Shown: positions 45,193 through 57,810, counted from the stretch's first letter. The stretch: DNA of 64,000 nt from Buddleja alternifolia (GCA_019426215.1 CM033405.1:2891001-2955000), one strand, 5' to 3'. Notes: generated from the sequence alone by a model not told the origin. Translations and numbers: made by a program.

Positions 45193-47167
45193 ATGGATGA
45201 GAACGACGGTGACCAACCGCCTCCGGTGCGCTCGGCCGCCGAACGAGCTGTCAAGAAATTCAAACGGGGGTTAAGAGGTGAAGAAAGATCCTTTGTGCCA
45301 TCTTCGAACTCTAACAATGATGAAATGAATACCGAGACGCAAGGTGGAAGAAATGGTAATGGATCTCCTAATGCCTGGCAATCGGGCAAATTACATGGGA
45401 CTTGGACACAAACGGGAACACCACGACAATACTATACGGGTGAAGGAGAACAGGATGAATGGGATCAGAAAATGATAGAGGAAATCAAGTCAAAAGGCAA
45501 AGCTACAATGCAACATAAATTATCCATCAATGTTCCGGAAGTTTTCGTTACAATCGATGAATGGTTGGAGTCTTATAGACCATACAGGCGTGCGTTGTTG
45601 GTTAAGGTAGGGCGAAAAGTTGGATTCGCAAACTTAAGACAGCGTATGCGTACTCTATGGCATCTCAACGACCTTGATCCCGTCGACGTCGGTAATGACT
45701 ATTATCTATTACGGTTCAACACAAAAACAGATTACATAAAAGTACTCGAAGGAGGACCGTGGACGGTAATGGGACATTACCTTACCGTTCAAAGGTGGAA
45801 ATCCGATTTCCAACCGGCTAAAGCTAGCATTTCATCGACGCTAGTGTGGGTTCGCTTCCCCGAAATCCCTATCGAACTATTCAACTATAAGATATTATCT
45901 CGAATGGGGGAGACTCTGGGGCGGGTTATCAAAGTCGATAAACATACGGAACTCTCGCTCCGGGGGCGTTTTGCTCGAATATGCATTGAAATAGATTTCG
46001 CCAAGTCTCTTCCACCATTTATTCTTCTTAATGGCCGTCTTCAATCTGTTGAATATGAGGGCTTACACCTTATTTGTTTTGATTGCGGTTCATATGGCCA
46101 TAGGAAGGAAACATGTGTCAAGAAGATGAATAAACCAGGAAATCCCATTCCGGATGTGTCCCGTCATGAAGAAGGCGAAAACATGGAAACTGGTGAAGCT
46201 TCCGACATGGCGGCGTCGGAAAAAGCAACCTACGGGCCATGGATGATTGCACAATCTCGGGCCCGAAATTCCTATCGGAAAGCTAACGTTACAGAGGAAC
46301 AAGCAAGTATGGAAAGTCATCATTATCCAGGTCCCACCATGCATAGGGGGTGCAAAAGCAAAACTTACCTTTTGGTAAAAGCCACAATCAGGGGGATAAA
46401 GAAGGAATAAATAAATTGGGCTCCACCAAATTTAAAAAAGTTGCTCACAAATCAATGAATAGCTACGACCATGAAGGATCCAGTTTAATGTGCTCGTGGA
46501 GGATTTTAATCAAGAGGAGGCCCACACTTTTTTCCACATTGGCACTCAACATATTCAAGAGGACCCAATAGTGAAAGATAGCAATAGGCCCACACATGCC
46601 ACCAAGCAAGCTGATCGGTCCAAAAATAAAAAGCCAAAAAGTAAGGCCCAAGCAGGACCAGCCCCACGGACTTGGCATAGCACAGCAGACAAAGGAAAAG
46701 CAGTTGTGGGCCCATCAATAAGTATCGATCCGACCCGACTTCCGTTGTTGGCTAAAGGTAACACTTACCCAATTATTAATAATTCCATTGAATCTACCCC
46801 ATTAGGACCATTTGAAACACCATCTAATACTAATTTGCTGGCCCAACAAAATAATTTAGTTTCTCGTATTGATACTCAACCACATACAAACTCCAAATTT
46901 GAATTCACATCGGTTGAAACTACACATAATCCTCAAAATTCGCATGATTCTAATTCTAAACACCAACTCTTTATTTCGGGTCAAATCAAACTCGATTCAG
47001 AATTGGACCCTTTGCCGAGCGGGTCGGACAAACCCGACCTGGAATTTTCTCTTCTCACAGGTCAGTCGATTCCCCCGGATAAAGACGCTGAGATGAACAT
47101 GGAGGTAGAACTCGTGAATAATCCGGCTTTTGAAGAAATGGGGGGTATTCACTCCCCCGAGGTATGA
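45193..47167 (+). pseudogene. LINE (L1) ORF1, Gag-like protein, frameshifted
   Basis: The first 405 codons (45193-46407) carry a DUF4283-type RNA-binding domain (about residues 105-260, with EGGPWTVMGHYLTVQRW and LVWVRFPEIPIELFN). A CCHC zinc knuckle CFDCGSYGHRKETC follows at about 296-309. The frame then shifts twice between about 46370 and 46490; the low-complexity tail resumes at 46490 and ends at 47167. ORF1 proteins coat LINE RNA. The GGGCCC-rich leader 45126-45160 is probably LINE 5' UTR. Confidence 0.88.
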
Positions 47168-47204
47168 TCCTCCAAGTTTTTCATTCCGATATATTTATAG
47201 TTTA

Positions 47205-49901
47205 ATGATGAATGTAATTTTTTGGAATTGTAGGGGAGCAGGGAAGCCGGAATTACTTCCTGCTCTATTAGAAATTCTCCGTACTAATGATCCGTACATC
47301 CTAGTTCTTATGGAGACGCGGGTTCAGAGTGATCGAGCTATTGATATTCTTCGGCGGAGCCGGCTAGACAAATTGGAAAAAGTTGAAGCTAGAGGCTTTG
47401 CGGGGGGTATTTGGCTCTTCTGGAATTCTACTGAGGTGAATTTAGAATTTGTTCAGGCTAATGACCAAAGTATTACAGTGATTGTTAGGCAAAGAGGTTA
47501 TACTGATTGGGTCTTGACGGCTATTTATGCTAGCCCTCAAACGGACACCCGAGATTACTTATGGAACTACATTAGACGTCTATCGTACGCTATCACGGGT
47601 CCGTGGCTCTTGGCAGGTGACATGAATGTTGTGACAACGGCAGCTGAAAAAACTGGGGGGTCTCCGTTTAACTATAATAATTGTCATAATTTTTTAGATT
47701 GTGTCGAGGATTGTGGTTTCATTGACTTAAAATTCAGGGGAACTCCATTCACATGGGCTAAAGGGGGAAATTCCCCTCTCCAGGAGCGTCTTGACAGGGC
47801 TATTTGTAACTCAGACTGGCGTTTGGCTTACCCTCTTGCCATAGTCCGTCATTTACCTCGTACGACTTCTGATCATTCCCCGATCCTTCTATCCCTGACC
47901 GACGAGCAAACTCTTCATAATCATCATGCTCCCACGCGCGTCCAAACTGCGTGGTTCACGGATACTCGGTTTCAGAATTTTGTGGCGGATCAGTGGTCCA
48001 GTCAGACTGGTGTTGATATTGCGGACCGTATAGGTGCAATTAGAACCAAAGCGGGTCAGTGGAACAGGGAAGTGTTTGGAAATATCTTTAGAAGAAAACG
48101 AGAACTTCTAGCTCGGATTGGTGGCATCCAACGTGCCCAGGGCCAGAACTTCAATAAATACCTTCAAAAGCTGGAAGCTAAGCTTATAACACAGTATCAT
48201 GCGACCCTGAGACAGGAAGAGGTTATGTGGAAACAGAAGTCTCGGATTAGATGGCTCAAATCAGGGGACCTTAACACTCGCTTCTTTCATATTGCAGCGG
48301 CTACTAAAAGAGGAAAGACCAAGATTTGTAATCTAATGCGTGATGATGGCACTTGGGAAACGGATGAGACCGAGCTTAAGAACATGGCGGTGGAATTCTA
48401 TCGGACTTTATATGGCACCGGGGAAAGTGTGACTCAATATTTGAGAACCGAGGGGTTTCCTAAGCTTACCGAGCTCCAAATTAATTCCCTTCAGTTACCG
48501 GTTTCTAAAGATGAGGTTAAACGTGTTATATGGGAGATGCATCCTTCTAAATCTGTGGGCCCCGACGAACTTCAACCCATCTTTTTTCAGAAATGTTGGA
48601 ACACGATTGGTGATGATGTCACTAATACGGTGAGTGAAGCTCTCCGCTCAGGTATGATCGATACTCATCTCAATGAATCCATCATTACTTTAATTCCAAA
48701 AGAAGACAATCCTACACATCTTTCAAAGTTTCGTCCAATCAGCCTTTGCAATGTGATCCTCAAAGTTATCACTAAAACATTAGCTAATAGACTTCGTCAC
48801 ATGATGGATGTTCTTATACCTCAAACCCAGAGTAGTTTTATTCAGGGCAGGCAAACTATTGATAATGTAATTATTACTCAAGAAGTCATACATAATTTGA
48901 GAAAGTCTAAGGGTAAGAAAGGTTATTTCATTTCAAAAATTGACTTTGAAAAGGCTTATGATAGGGTCGATTGGACCTTTCTTGAAAATGTGTTGAAAGA
49001 GATGGGATTCCCTGCCAATTGGATTAGTCTTATTTTGAGTTGCACTACTACAGCTAGACTATCCCTTCTTTGGAATGGGGAGACTACTGAATGGTTCAAC
49101 CCAAAACGAGGACTCTGTCAGGGAGACCCACTCTCGCCTTATCTTTTTGTTTTTTGTGTGGAAAAGCTAAGTTCTCTCATCAGCGAGGCAGTTCAGACAA
49201 AACAGTGGTATCCGGTGCCTACTTCTCGTTTGGGTCCTAGGGTGTCCCATCTCATGTTCGCTGACGATCTCATTCTTTTCGGAGAGGCTTCTAGTTCGCA
49301 AGTTGACACTATTAGCCGTACATTGGATTCTTATTGTCTCATGTCAGGGCAGTTGGTCAATATGAATAAATCCCGGATCTACTTCTCAAATAATATCCCT
49401 GGATCCCGAGCTAGAGAGCTAAGTCGTCGGGCCAATCTCCAAATTACTCATGACCTTGGCCGTTATTTGGGTGCTCCAATGCACCATTCCCGTGTCCGTA
49501 TTAGTGATTATAAATTTCTTGTCGACCGTGTGAAGAAGAAGTTGTCAGGATGGAAATGTAAAAATCTTTCTTTAGCTGGAAGGGCTACTTTAATCAAGGC
49601 AGTGACTACAACTATCTCTTCATATTGTATGCAAACTTCTCGGATACCCTTGGGTATATGCGACCAAATTGATAAAGCCAACAGGAAATTTCTTTGGGGC
49701 GGTTCAGAAGAGGTTAGAAAAATCCATCTTATTGCGTGGGATACAATTTGCCGTCGAAAGTCGAAAGGGGGTCTCGGAATTCAAAATTCCAAAGCTGTCA
49801 ACTTATCTTTTTTAGGGAAACTTAGATGGCAACTTTTGACTCATGATAATAAGCTTTGGGTTCAAATTCTTCGTCACAAGTATGTTTATCGTAATAGAGC
49901 C
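47205..49901 (+). CDS. LINE (L1) ORF2, endonuclease and reverse transcriptase, 3'-truncated
   Basis: An open frame of about 900 codons with no stop. The N-terminal APE-type endonuclease starts MMNVIFWNCRGAGKPE and includes LVLMETR, GDMNVV and SDHSPIL. RT follows with SIITLIPKED, FRPISLCN, KIDFEKAYDRVDW, GLCQGDPLSPYLF and MFADDLILF (catalytic Asp pair). The zinc-finger and RNase H ends and the poly(A) tail are missing because the chromovirus LTR starts at 49902; codons beyond that point (to 50021) are LTR sequence. It overlaps the end of neither ORF1 frame. The intact RT suggests the LINE was young when cut. Confidence 0.9.
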
Positions 49902-50393
49902 TGTTGTCACGGACTTAGTCTCTTACTAACGCCTCGTGCGGCACTTAGCTCGTCGCCTCGCCTCTTGCAAGGATTGCTAAGTCAGCCTCGCTCACTCGTG
50001 CTCGTGTGCTCGAGATTTTAAGTAAAGAACTCGAGAGTGTTTGGGAAAACTCTTAAGCACTTGTATTGCTCTTCAAAATGCTTGATGGTTACAAATGATG
50101 CCTAGCCCCCTATTTATAGTAGTCCATTTGAGAATGGACGGTTGAGATCAATTCGATCCAACGGCTATAATCGACGATCTAGAGAATTCTACTAGATATT
50201 TACAAGGTATATTCTAGGGAATTTTAGCTATACAAGCTTCTACCTTATCCTAGAGAATTCTTATAAATCTCTACACAACTAGAACAATTCTAGATAGTTC
50301 TACTCACTACTATATATACAAGGTAGTGTAGAGATTCAACACTTTGGGACCTCATTTGTGGGAAGAGGTGTTGAGAATTGCCGGGGCGTGACA
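49902..50393 (-). repeat. LTR of a chromodomain Gypsy element
   Basis: 492 bp, TG..CA, element orientation TGTCACGCCCCGG..CCGTGACAACA. The polypurine tract GGTGGGGGAGGA lies directly outside it at 50394-50405, so this is the 3' LTR of a minus-strand element. It interrupts the LINE reading frame. The other LTR is not in the window. Confidence 0.9.
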
Positions 50394-50404
50394 TCCTCCC
50401 CCAC

Positions 50405-51530
50405 CTAATGTGGCGACGCCCTCGTCGCCTCGTATTGTTGAAGGCGATCTTGGAACTGCCACAAGTCGTCTTGTGATTCCCATGTTGCCTCGGACTCGGG
50501 TAGCCCCTTCCATTTGATAAAGTAATGAGTCGTCGGCTTGACTCCTCGACGCCTTACAACCTTGTGAGATAGCACCTCTTCAATCTCTTTATCAAATGAC
50601 TTGGTTACCACTGGAGGTGCTCGATGTGATGCTCCTCGGCTTGGATCTTCCTCGTCCTCTTGGTATGGTCTTAGCATGCTCACATAAAAGACCGGATGAA
50701 TCTTTAATGTGCTCGGAAGGTCGAGCCGGTATGAAACTTTACCAACCTTAACGCACTGGATAAGGTCCCTCGTACTTCCGCACCAACCCCTTGTGCATGC
50801 CCCGAAATGCCTTGAATTGTTGCGGGATTAACTTGATTAGTACCTTGTCGCCAATGTTGAACTCCAAGTGTCGCCTCTTGGGGTCGGCCCATTTCTTCAT
50901 CTTTCGTCGAGCCTTCTCCAAGAAAGATTTGGCTAAGTCGGATTGTTTCGCCCACGACTTTGCCATTTTTGCCGCTCCGGGACACCTCGCACTATCGAAA
51001 GATATAGCCAAAGTGTGAGGTGTGAGTGGTTGTTGTCCCGTTGCCAACTCAAAAGGGCTCTTTCCCGTGGCCTCGCTCCTTTGTAAATTGTATGAAAATT
51101 GAGCCACGTCAAGAATTTTTGCCCAATCATGTTGATTGGCACTCACAAAGTGCCGAAGATAACATTCCAACAAGGCGTTCACCCTCTCAGTTTGGCCGTC
51201 GGTTTGCGGGTGAAAGCTTGTGGAGAAGCACAACTCCGAACCTAAGAGCTTGAAAAGCTCCGTCCATAGTCGTCCGGTGAAGCGGGGGTCTCGATCACTT
51301 ATAATGCTTTTGGGCAGCCCCCAATACTTCACGACATTCTTGAAAAATGCCCTTGCCGCCTCCTCTGCCGTGCAATCCCTCGAACAAGCAATGAAGCTCC
51401 CGTATTTTGAGAATCGGTCTATCACCACCATAATAGACCCGAACCCCTCGGATTTTGGCAAGGCACTAATGAAGTCCATCGAGCGCACACACAACACACT
51501 GTGTTGGTCGAGTGGTGTGGGTGCGGGGAG
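50405..51530 (-). pseudogene. Chromovirus integrase with chromodomain, partial
   Basis: The integrase core reads SMDFISALPKSEGFGSIMVV, SDRDPRFTGRLW and HPQTDGQTERVN, giving the DDE triad. KWADPKRRHLEFNIGDKVLI and KYEGPYPV follow. After a frameshift near 50750 come VSYRLDLPSTLKIHPVF-like residues and a C-terminal chromodomain (TTHYFIKWKGLPESEATWES). The chromodomain places it in the chromovirus group of Ty3/Gypsy. The upstream part (RT, protease, Gag) is lost at the N gap. Confidence 0.85.
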
Positions 51531-51539
51531 NNNNNNNNN
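51531..51539. other. Assembly gap (9 N)
   Basis: Nine N between minus-strand chromovirus integrase and plus-strand Tat gag. Both elements are cut in the middle of a coding domain at this point, so the gap probably hides much more than nine bases or joins unrelated contigs. Confidence 0.95.
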
Positions 51540-53323
51540 GTACCAGCCGAAACGTCCTGTTAACAATGTCGAAATACCTGCCGTATTCAACCCAAGGACA
51601 ATTAACAGGGATACCCCAATCAAAACCGATGCTAATTCGACAGGAGTCTCTAACACTCATTTCCCAATGGGAAACAATAACTTCCTGATCCCAAACATGG
51701 GTCCAGAGGTCCCTATGTTTCCAAATAACATACAAGTGCCATACCCAGGGGGCAAGTTGTTCCTGAAGCCCATATCGGAGGGCTATTACCGGACCCGATC
51801 CAAAATCAAATTGAGACAATCATCGAAAGGATGTATGGCCCAGGTTTTCGAAGGAATCATACGCCAATGCCCGGAAAACCTCATCCCGATTGGGTAGATA
51901 GGAGTTACCCTTTTCCTCGAAATTACAAAATCCCCGACTTCACACTGTTCTCGGGAGATGATCACATCTCTGCTCTCGAGCATTTGGCAAGGTTCACTTG
52001 CCAGTGTCGAGAAGCATCTGATCAGGAGTTTCTCAAATTGAGACTTTTTCCGAGTTCGTTAACGGGATTGGCTTTTAACTGGTATATAAGCTTAGCCCCG
52101 AATTCTATCAACAGTTGGGACGAGATGCAATGTCAGTTCCAAAACCACTTCGCTCGAACAGATCCGGGTATATCGATGAGTGACCTGGCCAAAATAAGAT
52201 AAAATGTAGGAGAGTCAGTAGAGGAATTCTTAACCCGCTTTAAAAAAGCGAGAGTTAAGTGCCACCTCAACTTACCCGAAACAGAATTTGTGCAATTGGC
52301 CCAACAAAACATGACCATCGAATTTAGGTTGAAATTTGACGGGATGCCATTTGCCGATTTTAGGAGTTTGGCTGAGAGTGCCATAAGATATGAGAATATG
52401 ATTAAGGAAGAGAATAATAAAAAACACCAAGGACTCAATGCCTTCGAGGTAGGAATCCCCTGGGTATTTGACGAAACCTTCGAAGTAGACGTGGCGGAAT
52501 TTATTAAAGGACCCCCTTACCAATGCGGGCCCCTCGAAAAGAAAGATTGTAAAGCAACCGGGTCTTTACAGACGAAAAAGGAAAAGAATTATACCTTCGA
52601 CATTAATAAAACAGAACAAATCTTCGATTGGCTAGTATCTAACAAAAAGATAAAATTTAAAGGAAAGCATAGGGTACCCACTAAATCAGAAATCAAAGGA
52701 AACCTTACTGTAAATGGCATAACGCATTTTCCCATGATACGAATGAATGCATTTTATTTCGAAATTTAATTCAAGAAAAAATAAATTCAAAAGATCTTAT
52801 ATTTCCGGAAAACCAGAAAACTAGTATTGATGAAGATCCTTTCCCAGTTTTGAACCTCGAAATTAACACTATTGAATGTACTGATATGCAGGTAACGATC
52901 GAAACCAAGGTTGCCATTAGAACATTCAACAAGCTTATTGACGAAGGTATACTGACCTTTCCAAAGGTTAAAGACGAGGGACTCGAAGATATGTGTCGTT
53001 GGCATATGAACACCCTCCACACTACAGACCAGTGCCAGATCTTCAGGCGCTTTGTAGCCAAGCAACTCGAGAGGAACTTGATCATTCTGTCCTCGACTGA
53101 GAAAAGGATTTTGGGATTAACCCCAGAAGGGAAGCTAAAAGACAAACATGAGGAAATCGAACCTCCTAGAGAAAAGCCGAAAAGCAAAGAGAGAACTTAT
53201 AAGCAGGTGCTCGAGACATCAGTGCAGGAAACCAAATATGAGACACCTGCTCGAGTGGTGAATAATTTGACCAAATTGCAGAAGGCTTTATGCCATCACT
53301 GCGCTGAAACCCTTCACTACTAA
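51540..53323 (+). pseudogene. Tat element Gag, broken
   Basis: An Asn/Pro-rich N-terminal stretch up to the gap, then a retrotransposon Gag domain with YKIPDFTLFSGDD, HLARFTCQCREAS, LRLFPSSLTGLAFNWY and WDEMQCQFQNHF (51930-52160). An in-frame TAA stands at 52200-52202, then the frame continues to 52769. It shifts once more, and the last part (52850-53323) reads CRWHMNTLHTTDQC, a C/H cluster like a degenerate zinc finger. Structural protein of the particle; not functional here. Confidence 0.8.
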
Positions 53324-53413
53324 TTAGTGAGGCTCCAAGTAATCGAAAATGACCCGAACTGGATCCCTGCCTACCAGAGGGCGGAAAACTGAAATAAAAG
53401 GCCTTGACAGGAC

Positions 53414-54694
53414 ATGAGCAGCAGATATCCGACCCCACTGCCTCCACAAAGACACTTTCGAGGACGAGGAGGGCGAGGATTACCATACAATTACCCTCGA
53501 GGGAACGATTATAGGGGCAATGTCGAGCTCAACAGGCACGATAAGGCAAAAGCCATGGCCCAACAAGTTGCGTACTCGAGAGCAGCCATAGCCATGGAGA
53601 TGCAGCAAGAAGCTGTCATCGCCAATTTAAGGATCGAAGAAGAATCCTTAGCAAAAGGAATATTAAAGTCCAAGGTAGTCAAGGGATCAAGCCAGGAAGA
53701 TCTCGAGAAAGAGATGGATAGTTTGAGCGATCAGATGAAGGAGGCGGACCTTCAAGGAAAAAAGGCGGAAGGCGAAGATGAGGATTTAGATTGTTTCGAT
53801 TCTAGAGACGATCTGGATATTCTGTTAGACGAAATACCTGAAGAAAGGATGACGGATGAGTTTGGGAAGGACAAGAAGAGAGTCGCAGCGCGAAGGGCTT
53901 TGGACATGGAGGAAGCAAGGGATTGCAATATGGTGACGGTATTGCCCGTAGAATTCGCTGCCAAAGAAAATACATGTGATGAGGAGAAAACAACATTAGA
54001 AGTATTGACCACCCCCGAAAAAGGTAACTCCACTTGTTTCGAATTTATTAATGGAGAGACCATCAAAAGAAAAAATGAAAACGAACACTTCCTAGAATTA
54101 TTGTTTTCGAAAGAAACAATAAACAACAATCATATGAAACCATTGTACGTTCAGGCTGAAATCGAAAATGTTAGGGTCAATCGAGTACTAGTAGACAATG
54201 GGGCGACCGTTAATGTGTTACCAGAAAACACCTTAATTACATTAGGAAAATCCCTAAAAGATTTGGTAGCAGCCGATGTAGCTGTGTATGGTTTTTCGGG
54301 ACAGGCCACAAAAGTCTTAGGGGTCTTACCTTGTCAAGTCAAAGTAGGATCGATGAGTTCGTACTCAGCATTTTTCGTGGTGAAAACTAGTTCTTCCTTT
54401 AATGCATTATTGGGAAGATATTGGATTCACCAAAATTATTGTTTACCTTCGACTTTACACCAATTTCTTATATGTTGGAATGGTGATAAGTTTGAGATGG
54501 TGAAAGTCGAATCTAATTCTTATTTTGTTGATGCTCAAATTGTGAATGCTAGGCACTGCATCGAGGAGCTCAAACTAGCAGGAGAAGCAGATGTGCCCCT
54601 TCCAGAAGTCGAACTGGGGATAGAAGATGACGTATCGAAGGACAAGATCGAAGTCCAAGAAAGGGGGAAGTCGAAGCAGCTCTTATCGATATAG
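53414..54694 (+). CDS. Tat element protease region
   Basis: Open frame of 426 codons. It starts in an RG-rich tail (RHFRGRGGRGLPYNY), passes an acidic coiled stretch, and has the retroviral-type aspartic protease near codons 250-340: LYVQAEIENVRVNRVLVDNG with the catalytic Asp in VDNGATVNVLP, then LLGRYWIHQN. The active site DNG is DSG/DTG in most relatives; DNG also occurs in the Tat lineage as I recall. The real start is unclear because it is normally part of one polyprotein. Confidence 0.75.
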   Translation: MSSRYPTPLPPQRHFRGRGGRGLPYNYPRGNDYRGNVELNRHDKAKAMAQQVAYSRAAIAMEMQQEAVIANLRIEEESLAKGILKSKVVKGSSQEDLEKEMDSLSDQMKEADLQGKKAEGEDEDLDCFDSRDDLDILLDEIPEERMTDEFGKDKKRVAARRALDMEEARDCNMVTVLPVEFAAKENTCDEEKTTLEVLTTPEKGNSTCFEFINGETIKRKNENEHFLELLFSKETINNNHMKPLYVQAEIENVRVNRVLVDNGATVNVLPENTLITLGKSLKDLVAADVAVYGFSGQATKVLGVLPCQVKVGSMSSYSAFFVVKTSSSFNALLGRYWIHQNYCLPSTLHQFLICWNGDKFEMVKVESNSYFVDAQIVNARHCIEELKLAGEADVPLPEVELGIEDDVSKDKIEVQERGKSKQLLSI

Positions 54695-54730
54695 GGCTTC
54701 AGTAACGAATGACTTTTATTTTCAAAAACA

Positions 54731-56029
54731 ATGTCTTTTAGTTTTATGGATTTTTTATCAAGAAAAAGAAGGGGGGATGTAATCGAATCTGCATTTAAAC
54801 ACTTAGCATTAGAAAGAATTAATTCGAATTTGTTTCCTTATTCATGTTATTTATTCGATAAGGTCGATGCAAAATCCGATGAGTTCGAATTAGCGGAACA
54901 GGAGGACCCTAATCAAAACGGGATAGTAGGAGATGGGATCATAGAACCCGACGAAGATATTAGACAAGAAGTCCAAGATCATTTATTAGAGATAAATCTT
55001 GGAATAAAAGAAAAGCCACGAATAACTTACATTAGCTCGAAATTAGAAAATGAGGAAAGAAACGAGTTAGTTCAAATACTGCAAGAATACAGAGATTGCT
55101 TCGCCTGGGCCCATCATGAGATGCCTGGGATAGACATGACAGTAGCTAGGCATGAACTACCCATTAAACCTGGTTTCATTCCAGTAATACAAGCCCCAAG
55201 GAGACTGTCACCCGACCTCATGGGGGCAATCAAAGAGGAAATCGAAAAATTAGTTGAGGCTAAATTTATCAGACCGGCGAGATATGTCGAATGGCTAGCC
55301 AACATCGTGCCCGTAATAAAAAAGAACGGCAAGGTCAGAGTGTGCATCGACTTTAGAGATTTAAACCGAGCTACTCCTAAAGACGAATATCCAATGCCAA
55401 TGGCCGACGTCCTCATAGATGCAGCGGCCCGGCATCAATATATGTCATTTATGGACGGATATTCGGGTTATTATCAGTTAAAAATAGCCGAAGAAGATAG
55501 GAGTAAAACAGCGTTTCGATGCCCAGGAGCTATAGGCACATTTGAATGGAATGCGATGCCCTTCGGATTAAAGAATGTCGGGGCTACTTATCAGAGAACT
55601 ATGAATTACATGTTCCATGATTTAATTGACAAATCAATGGAAGTGTACATTGACGATATCGTAGTTAAGGCCCAAACACATCGGGACCATATCGAATCAT
55701 TGGCCAAGAGTTTCCAACGAATGAGACGCTTTAATTTAAAAATGAACCCCTTAAAGTGTGCATTTGGGGTAAGAGCGGGCAACTTCTTAGGATTTTTAAT
55801 CCATAACCGCGGTATCGAGGTAGATCGAAATAAAACTAGGGCAATCATAGATGCTGAGCCCCCAAGAAATAAAAAGGAATTGCAAAGATTCCTTGAGCAG
55901 GTTAATTTTCTGAGAAGATTCATAGCGAATCTGGCAGGAAAAATTGAAATATTTTCTCCTTTATTAAGACTAAGGAACGAAGAAGGATTCATCTGGAAAG
56001 AGAACAGCAAGAAGCTTTCGAGACATTAA
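54731..56029 (+). CDS. Tat element reverse transcriptase
   Basis: RT core with DMTVARHELPIKPGFIPV, RVCIDFRDLNRATPKDEYP, FMDGYSGYYQLKI, AMPFGLKNVGATYQRTMN and MEVYIDDIVVKA (catalytic Asp pair). VNFLRRFIANLAGKI leads into the RNase H linker. The frame is lost at about 56000, where the RNase H continues in the next frame (REQQEAFETLKRYL). RT alone looks intact. Confidence 0.88.
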   Translation: MSFSFMDFLSRKRRGDVIESAFKHLALERINSNLFPYSCYLFDKVDAKSDEFELAEQEDPNQNGIVGDGIIEPDEDIRQEVQDHLLEINLGIKEKPRITYISSKLENEERNELVQILQEYRDCFAWAHHEMPGIDMTVARHELPIKPGFIPVIQAPRRLSPDLMGAIKEEIEKLVEAKFIRPARYVEWLANIVPVIKKNGKVRVCIDFRDLNRATPKDEYPMPMADVLIDAAARHQYMSFMDGYSGYYQLKIAEEDRSKTAFRCPGAIGTFEWNAMPFGLKNVGATYQRTMNYMFHDLIDKSMEVYIDDIVVKAQTHRDHIESLAKSFQRMRRFNLKMNPLKCAFGVRAGNFLGFLIHNRGIEVDRNKTRAIIDAEPPRNKKELQRFLEQVNFLRRFIANLAGKIEIFSPLLRLRNEEGFIWKENSKKLSRH

Positions 56030-57810
56030 AACGATATTTAGTAAAACTTCCAATTTTGATACCTCCTCGAAAAGGAAAACAATTGAGGTTATACATATCG
56101 GCTGCAGATCATTCGATAAGGTGTCTACTAGTACAAGAGAATGATAGGGGATTCGAACAATCAGTCTTTTATCTGAGTAGATTACTGAATGATACCGAAA
56201 AGAGATACACTTCCATCGAGAAATGGTGTCTCAGTCTATATTTTGCTTCAGTAAAACTAAGACATTATTTTGCTACCTATACCATAGAGATAGTGTCACC
56301 CACCGATGTAATAAAATTCATGATGAACCAGCCACTAGTGAGAGGCCAGTTGAGCAAATGGAGTCTCAGCTTGCTCCAATTCGATTTAATATACATACCA
56401 CAGAAAGCGGTAAAAGGTCAAGCACTGGCTGATTTTCTGGCTGACCATCCTACGAAAAACTTGAATATGCTCGAAAGATTCGAATTCGATTACATAGAGC
56501 TGGTGCCATGGATCTTATATTTCGACGGGTCCAATGCTCGAAGTGGTGCGGGCGTCGGGGTCTACATCATTTCACCTAATAAAGTGATCACCAAAGTATA
56601 TGCTAAACTTGAAGGAGAATGCACCAACAATAGGGCAGAGTACGAAGCCCTCATTTTGGGTTTGGAAATCATGCTAGAAATGAAAGCTAAGAAAATCGAA
56701 GTGAGGGGAGATTCTCAGTTAATTGTGAATCAACTAAAAGAAATATTCAAGTGTGTGAGTCCAGTGGCAATTGCCTCATTCGCTCGAATTCACGAATTAG
56801 TTAAGAATTTCGAAGTAGTTAAAATCATTCACGTGCCCAGAGAAAATAACGAGATCTCGAACGATTTAGCTCAAATGGCGTCGGGGTATAAGATTGATAA
56901 GGATCTACTCGAGACCTTCATTCAGGTCAAACCCAGAATCCTTGTACCTTTCGAGCAAAGGCAGGCATATGTCAATAAAATATATATTATGAAAGAAAAA
57001 GAGGATTGGCGACTCGAAATTATAGATTATCTCTCAAATCCATCAAAAGGAGGATTTTCGAATAGAATCAAACTAACAGCTCGCCATTATTTTTATGATG
57101 GAAAGGAGCTATATAGAAAAGATTTACAGGGGATATTGCTAAGATGTCTGGACCTGGAAGAAGCCATGATCACGATGGCCGAAGCACATGAGGGCATATG
57201 TGGGGCCCACCAGGCAGGCCAAAAGATGCGATGGCAGATACATAGGTATGGGTTCTATTGGCCCACTATCCTCCGTGATTGTTTGAATTACGCCAAAGGA
57301 TGTAGACAATGCCAAAGATTCGGCAAGATATTGAGACAACCAACGACAGAATTGAAATCGATAATCAAGCCATGGCCATTTAGAGGATGGGCAATGGACA
57401 TCATTGGAGAAATTAGACCAGCTTCCTCGAAGAGACATAGTTACATCTTGGTGGCAACCGATTATTTCACTAAGTAGGTGGAAGCCAAGGCATTCGAAAA
57501 CATCAACTCGAAGCAGATAACAGAATTTATAAAAGAAAATATTATATCAAGGTTCGGTATCCCAGAAACAATAACGGTGGATCAAGCAAAGGTTTTCAAT
57601 AGTATAGAAGTACTCGGATTTCTAAACCAATTCAATATAAAGCTACTGAATTCTACACCTTACTATGCCCAAGCGAACGGACAAGCTGAATCTTCGAATA
57701 AACTTATTAAAGCATGTATTGCTAAGATGATAAAGAATAATCCAAAGAATTGGCATGAATTACTGATAGACACGCTATGGGCTCTCAGGGTGACAAAAAA
57801 GATAGCCTAG
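56000..57810 (+). pseudogene. Tat element dual RNase H and integrase
   Basis: The first RNase H (RLYISAADHSIRCLLVQ, FYLSRLLNDTEKRYTSIEKW) follows RT. A second, archaeal-like RNase H begins at about 56510 (WILYFDGSNARSGAGVGVYI, CTNNRAEYEALILGLE, VRGDSQLIVNQL, RENNEISNDLAQMAS). Integrase has an HHCC finger (HEGICGAHQAG, CRQCQRF), then AMDIIGEI with the first Asp. A TAG at 57475-57477 replaces the expected Trp of TKWVEA. Beyond it VDQAKVFN and ANGQAESSNK carry the second Asp and the Glu. A one-base loss in an A run near 57797 shifts the frame. Confidence 0.85.
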
